Shown here piece by piece: positions 6,114-7,186 of a stretch of 7,186 bases of DNA (position 1 is its first letter; every line of letters begins with the position of its first letter). Origin of the DNA: Muribaculaceae bacterium (GTDB lineage: Bacteria; Bacteroidota; Bacteroidia; Bacteroidales; Muribaculaceae); NCBI GenBank assembly GCA_029052265.1, contig JAIDJJ010000349.1, positions 1 through 7,186 on the forward strand, read 5' to 3'. Made by a program: the position numbers and the translations under genes. The notes under the pieces are model-generated. The model searched no databases. It saw nothing but the letters and a program-made list of their open reading frames with translations, and had not been told where the DNA came from.

Positions 6114-7049
6114 ATGGCAAATTCCATCAATTCCACAGTATCTTTCTTCAACTTCATGACAGCTGCGATAGCCGAACTTTCATCTGCCGGACATTTCCGC
6201 ACTGCCGAGACTTACACATCCACACTAAGGTCTCTCAAATGCTATACAGACAACAAAGATTTCCTTTGCTCTGAAATCGATCACGTCCTGGTTGCCGCCT
6301 ATGAAAATTTCCTGACCGTAAAAGGGATGAAACGTAACTCTTCTTCCTTTTATATGCGCATATTCAGGGCAGCATACAACAAAGCGGTTGCGAGAGGCAT
6401 GGCACGCCCCATCTCCCCTCACCCATTCTCCACTGTCTATACCGGAGTGGACAAGACTGCCAAACGCGCACTGACCATAGAAACCATATCAAAAATCAAA
6501 AATATCGATCTTTCCAAATCTCCCTCTCTTATATTTGCCCGCGACATGTTTCTATTTTCATTTTATACCCGGGGAATGTCGCTCGTAGATATGGCTTATC
6601 TTAAAAAAAACGACGTGAAAGACGGGATGATTTCCTATACCAGAAGAAAAACGGGGAAAAGACTGTTCATACGCATGGAAAAATGCATGCTTGAGATTAT
6701 TGGCAAGCATAGCTCCCCGGATTCACCATACCTTTTGTCCATAATATCACACCCGACATCCGACCAACGCAAACAATATCTCTCCGCAAGCCACATAATA
6801 AACAGACATCTTAAGGAAATAGGGAAAAAAGCGGATTGCGGCATGATACTCACAATGTATGTGGCGCGTCATTCTTGGGCGAATATCGCCCGACACCAGC
6901 ATATTCCTGTTTCAGTAATAAGCGAAGGGATGGGACACAGTTCAGAATCCACCACAAAAATATACCTCGACTCTATCAACAACAGCATAATCGACCATGC
7001 CAACCACTCAATAATAGAATCACTTTACCTTGATACAGCAGACCAATAA
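6114..7049 (+). CDS. Tyrosine recombinase, DNA-invertase/integrase type
   Basis: A 311-residue site-specific recombinase. The N-terminal part (about 8-100) is the SAM-like core-binding domain (FRTAETYTSTLRSL, SSSFYMRIFRAAYNKAVARGMA), and the C-terminal part is the catalytic domain. Catalytic residues are R153 (YTRGMS), K179 (TRRKTG), R252 and H253 (VARHSW), H275 (GMGHSS) and the nucleophile Y284 (TTKIYL). The first histidine of the usual H-x-x-R motif is Y249, a replacement I recall from other Bacteroidota recombinases, so activity is not excluded. Short length, absence of an arm-binding domain and the GVDKTAKRAL linker resemble Bacteroidota invertases that flip promoters of surface genes, but an integrase of a mobile element is an alternative. 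The A-rich codons in places (for example LKKNDVKD) suggest different ancestry from its neighbours. It starts 49 bases behind the secreted protein. Inverted repeats follow at 7095-7156. Confidence 0.93.
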   Translation: MANSINSTVSFFNFMTAAIAELSSAGHFRTAETYTSTLRSLKCYTDNKDFLCSEIDHVLVAAYENFLTVKGMKRNSSSFYMRIFRAAYNKAVARGMARPISPHPFSTVYTGVDKTAKRALTIETISKIKNIDLSKSPSLIFARDMFLFSFYTRGMSLVDMAYLKKNDVKDGMISYTRRKTGKRLFIRMEKCMLEIIGKHSSPDSPYLLSIISHPTSDQRKQYLSASHIINRHLKEIGKKADCGMILTMYVARHSWANIARHQHIPVSVISEGMGHSSESTTKIYLDSINNSIIDHANHSIIESLYLDTADQ

Positions 7050-7087
7050 CAGGCAGCCATATCAAAATCCACTCCCGGCATGAATGC

Positions 7088-7114
7088 AAAAAATCCCTCT
7101 CTTCACAAGGAGGG
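7088..7114 (-). terminator. Minus-strand intrinsic terminator
   Basis: Read on the minus strand, CCCTC (7114-7110) and CTT (7109-7107) pair with AAG (7103-7101) and GAGGG (7099-7095). The loop has three bases (GTG), and one bulged base (7100) interrupts the 3' arm. After one A the hairpin is followed by six T (7093-7088). On the plus strand no T tract follows, so it should stop transcripts coming from a gene to the right that faces the recombinase. Confidence 0.65.
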
Positions 7115-7115
7115 C

Positions 7116-7140
7116 ACTGAAAAAGTAAGTATATTTCAGT
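7116..7140. repeat. Inverted repeat, candidate recombinase core site
   Basis: ACTGAAAAA (7116-7124) and TATTTCAGT (7132-7140) are inverted copies matching at 8 of 9 positions, around the 7-base centre GTAAGTA. Arm and spacer lengths fit the core site of a tyrosine recombinase. It lies 67 bases behind the recombinase gene. It could also simply be part of the convergent terminator region. Confidence 0.5.
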
Positions 7141-7156
7141 TTATACCTCGCTGAGG

Positions 7157-7186
7157 CTAAAAATCAAGAACCCGCCAAGTCCTTAT
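7157..7186 (-). other. Possible 3' end of a converging gene
   Basis: A minus-strand frame enters at the window edge and reads IRTWRVLDF before a TAG at 7159-7157; another frame stops at 7166-7164. The terminator at 7088-7114 implies a minus-strand gene to the right, and a stop about 43 bases before that hairpin would fit. Too little sequence is present to identify the product. An 11-base palindrome, CCTCGCTGAGG (7146-7156), abuts the stop. Confidence 0.25.

Noticed and set aside
1..7186. CRISPR array or toxin-antitoxin pair
   Set aside because: No regularly spaced repeats beyond the edge cluster, and no small paired genes with such motifs were found.

Overview
The window looks like chromosomal DNA of a Bacteroidales bacterium (Bacteroidota), possibly of the Muribaculaceae type; the family level is a guess. 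Two nearly identical promoters of the Bacteroidota form (TTTG, 20 bases, TAACTTTG) precede the tRNA and pyrE. Genes generally lack Shine-Dalgarno sequences. The set prmC, recX, comF, pyrE and an SRPBCC protein is ordinary Bacteroidales housekeeping content, and the tyrosine recombinase resembles that phylum's DNA invertases.

Layout. Positions 1-103 hold a cluster of short direct repeats that resembles the end of an insertion sequence, possibly IS21-like, stopping next to a tRNA terminator. A tRNA gene with a CAT anticodon lies on the minus strand at 159-232, with its own promoter and a strong terminator. After a divergent AT-rich spacer, all remaining protein genes read on the plus strand.

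The first transcription group is prmC (release-factor methyltransferase), recX (RecA modulator) and comF (phosphoribosyltransferase-like). They are almost contiguous, and recX and comF overlap by ATGA. A promoter then starts a second group: pyrE, an SRPBCC-fold protein, a Rieske-like lipoprotein with altered metal ligands, a LysE/RhtB-type exporter, and a secreted 355-residue protein I cannot name. Start and stop codons overlap at two of these junctions, so the group is probably one operon combining pyrimidine synthesis with envelope functions of unknown role.

The window ends with a 311-residue tyrosine recombinase of DNA-invertase size and architecture. Behind it are three closely packed inverted repeats. 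One works as a minus-strand terminator, and one has the symmetric arms and 7-base spacer expected of a recombinase core site. The most interesting points are the altered Rieske-like lipoprotein, the recombinase with its candidate site, and the repeat-rich left edge.
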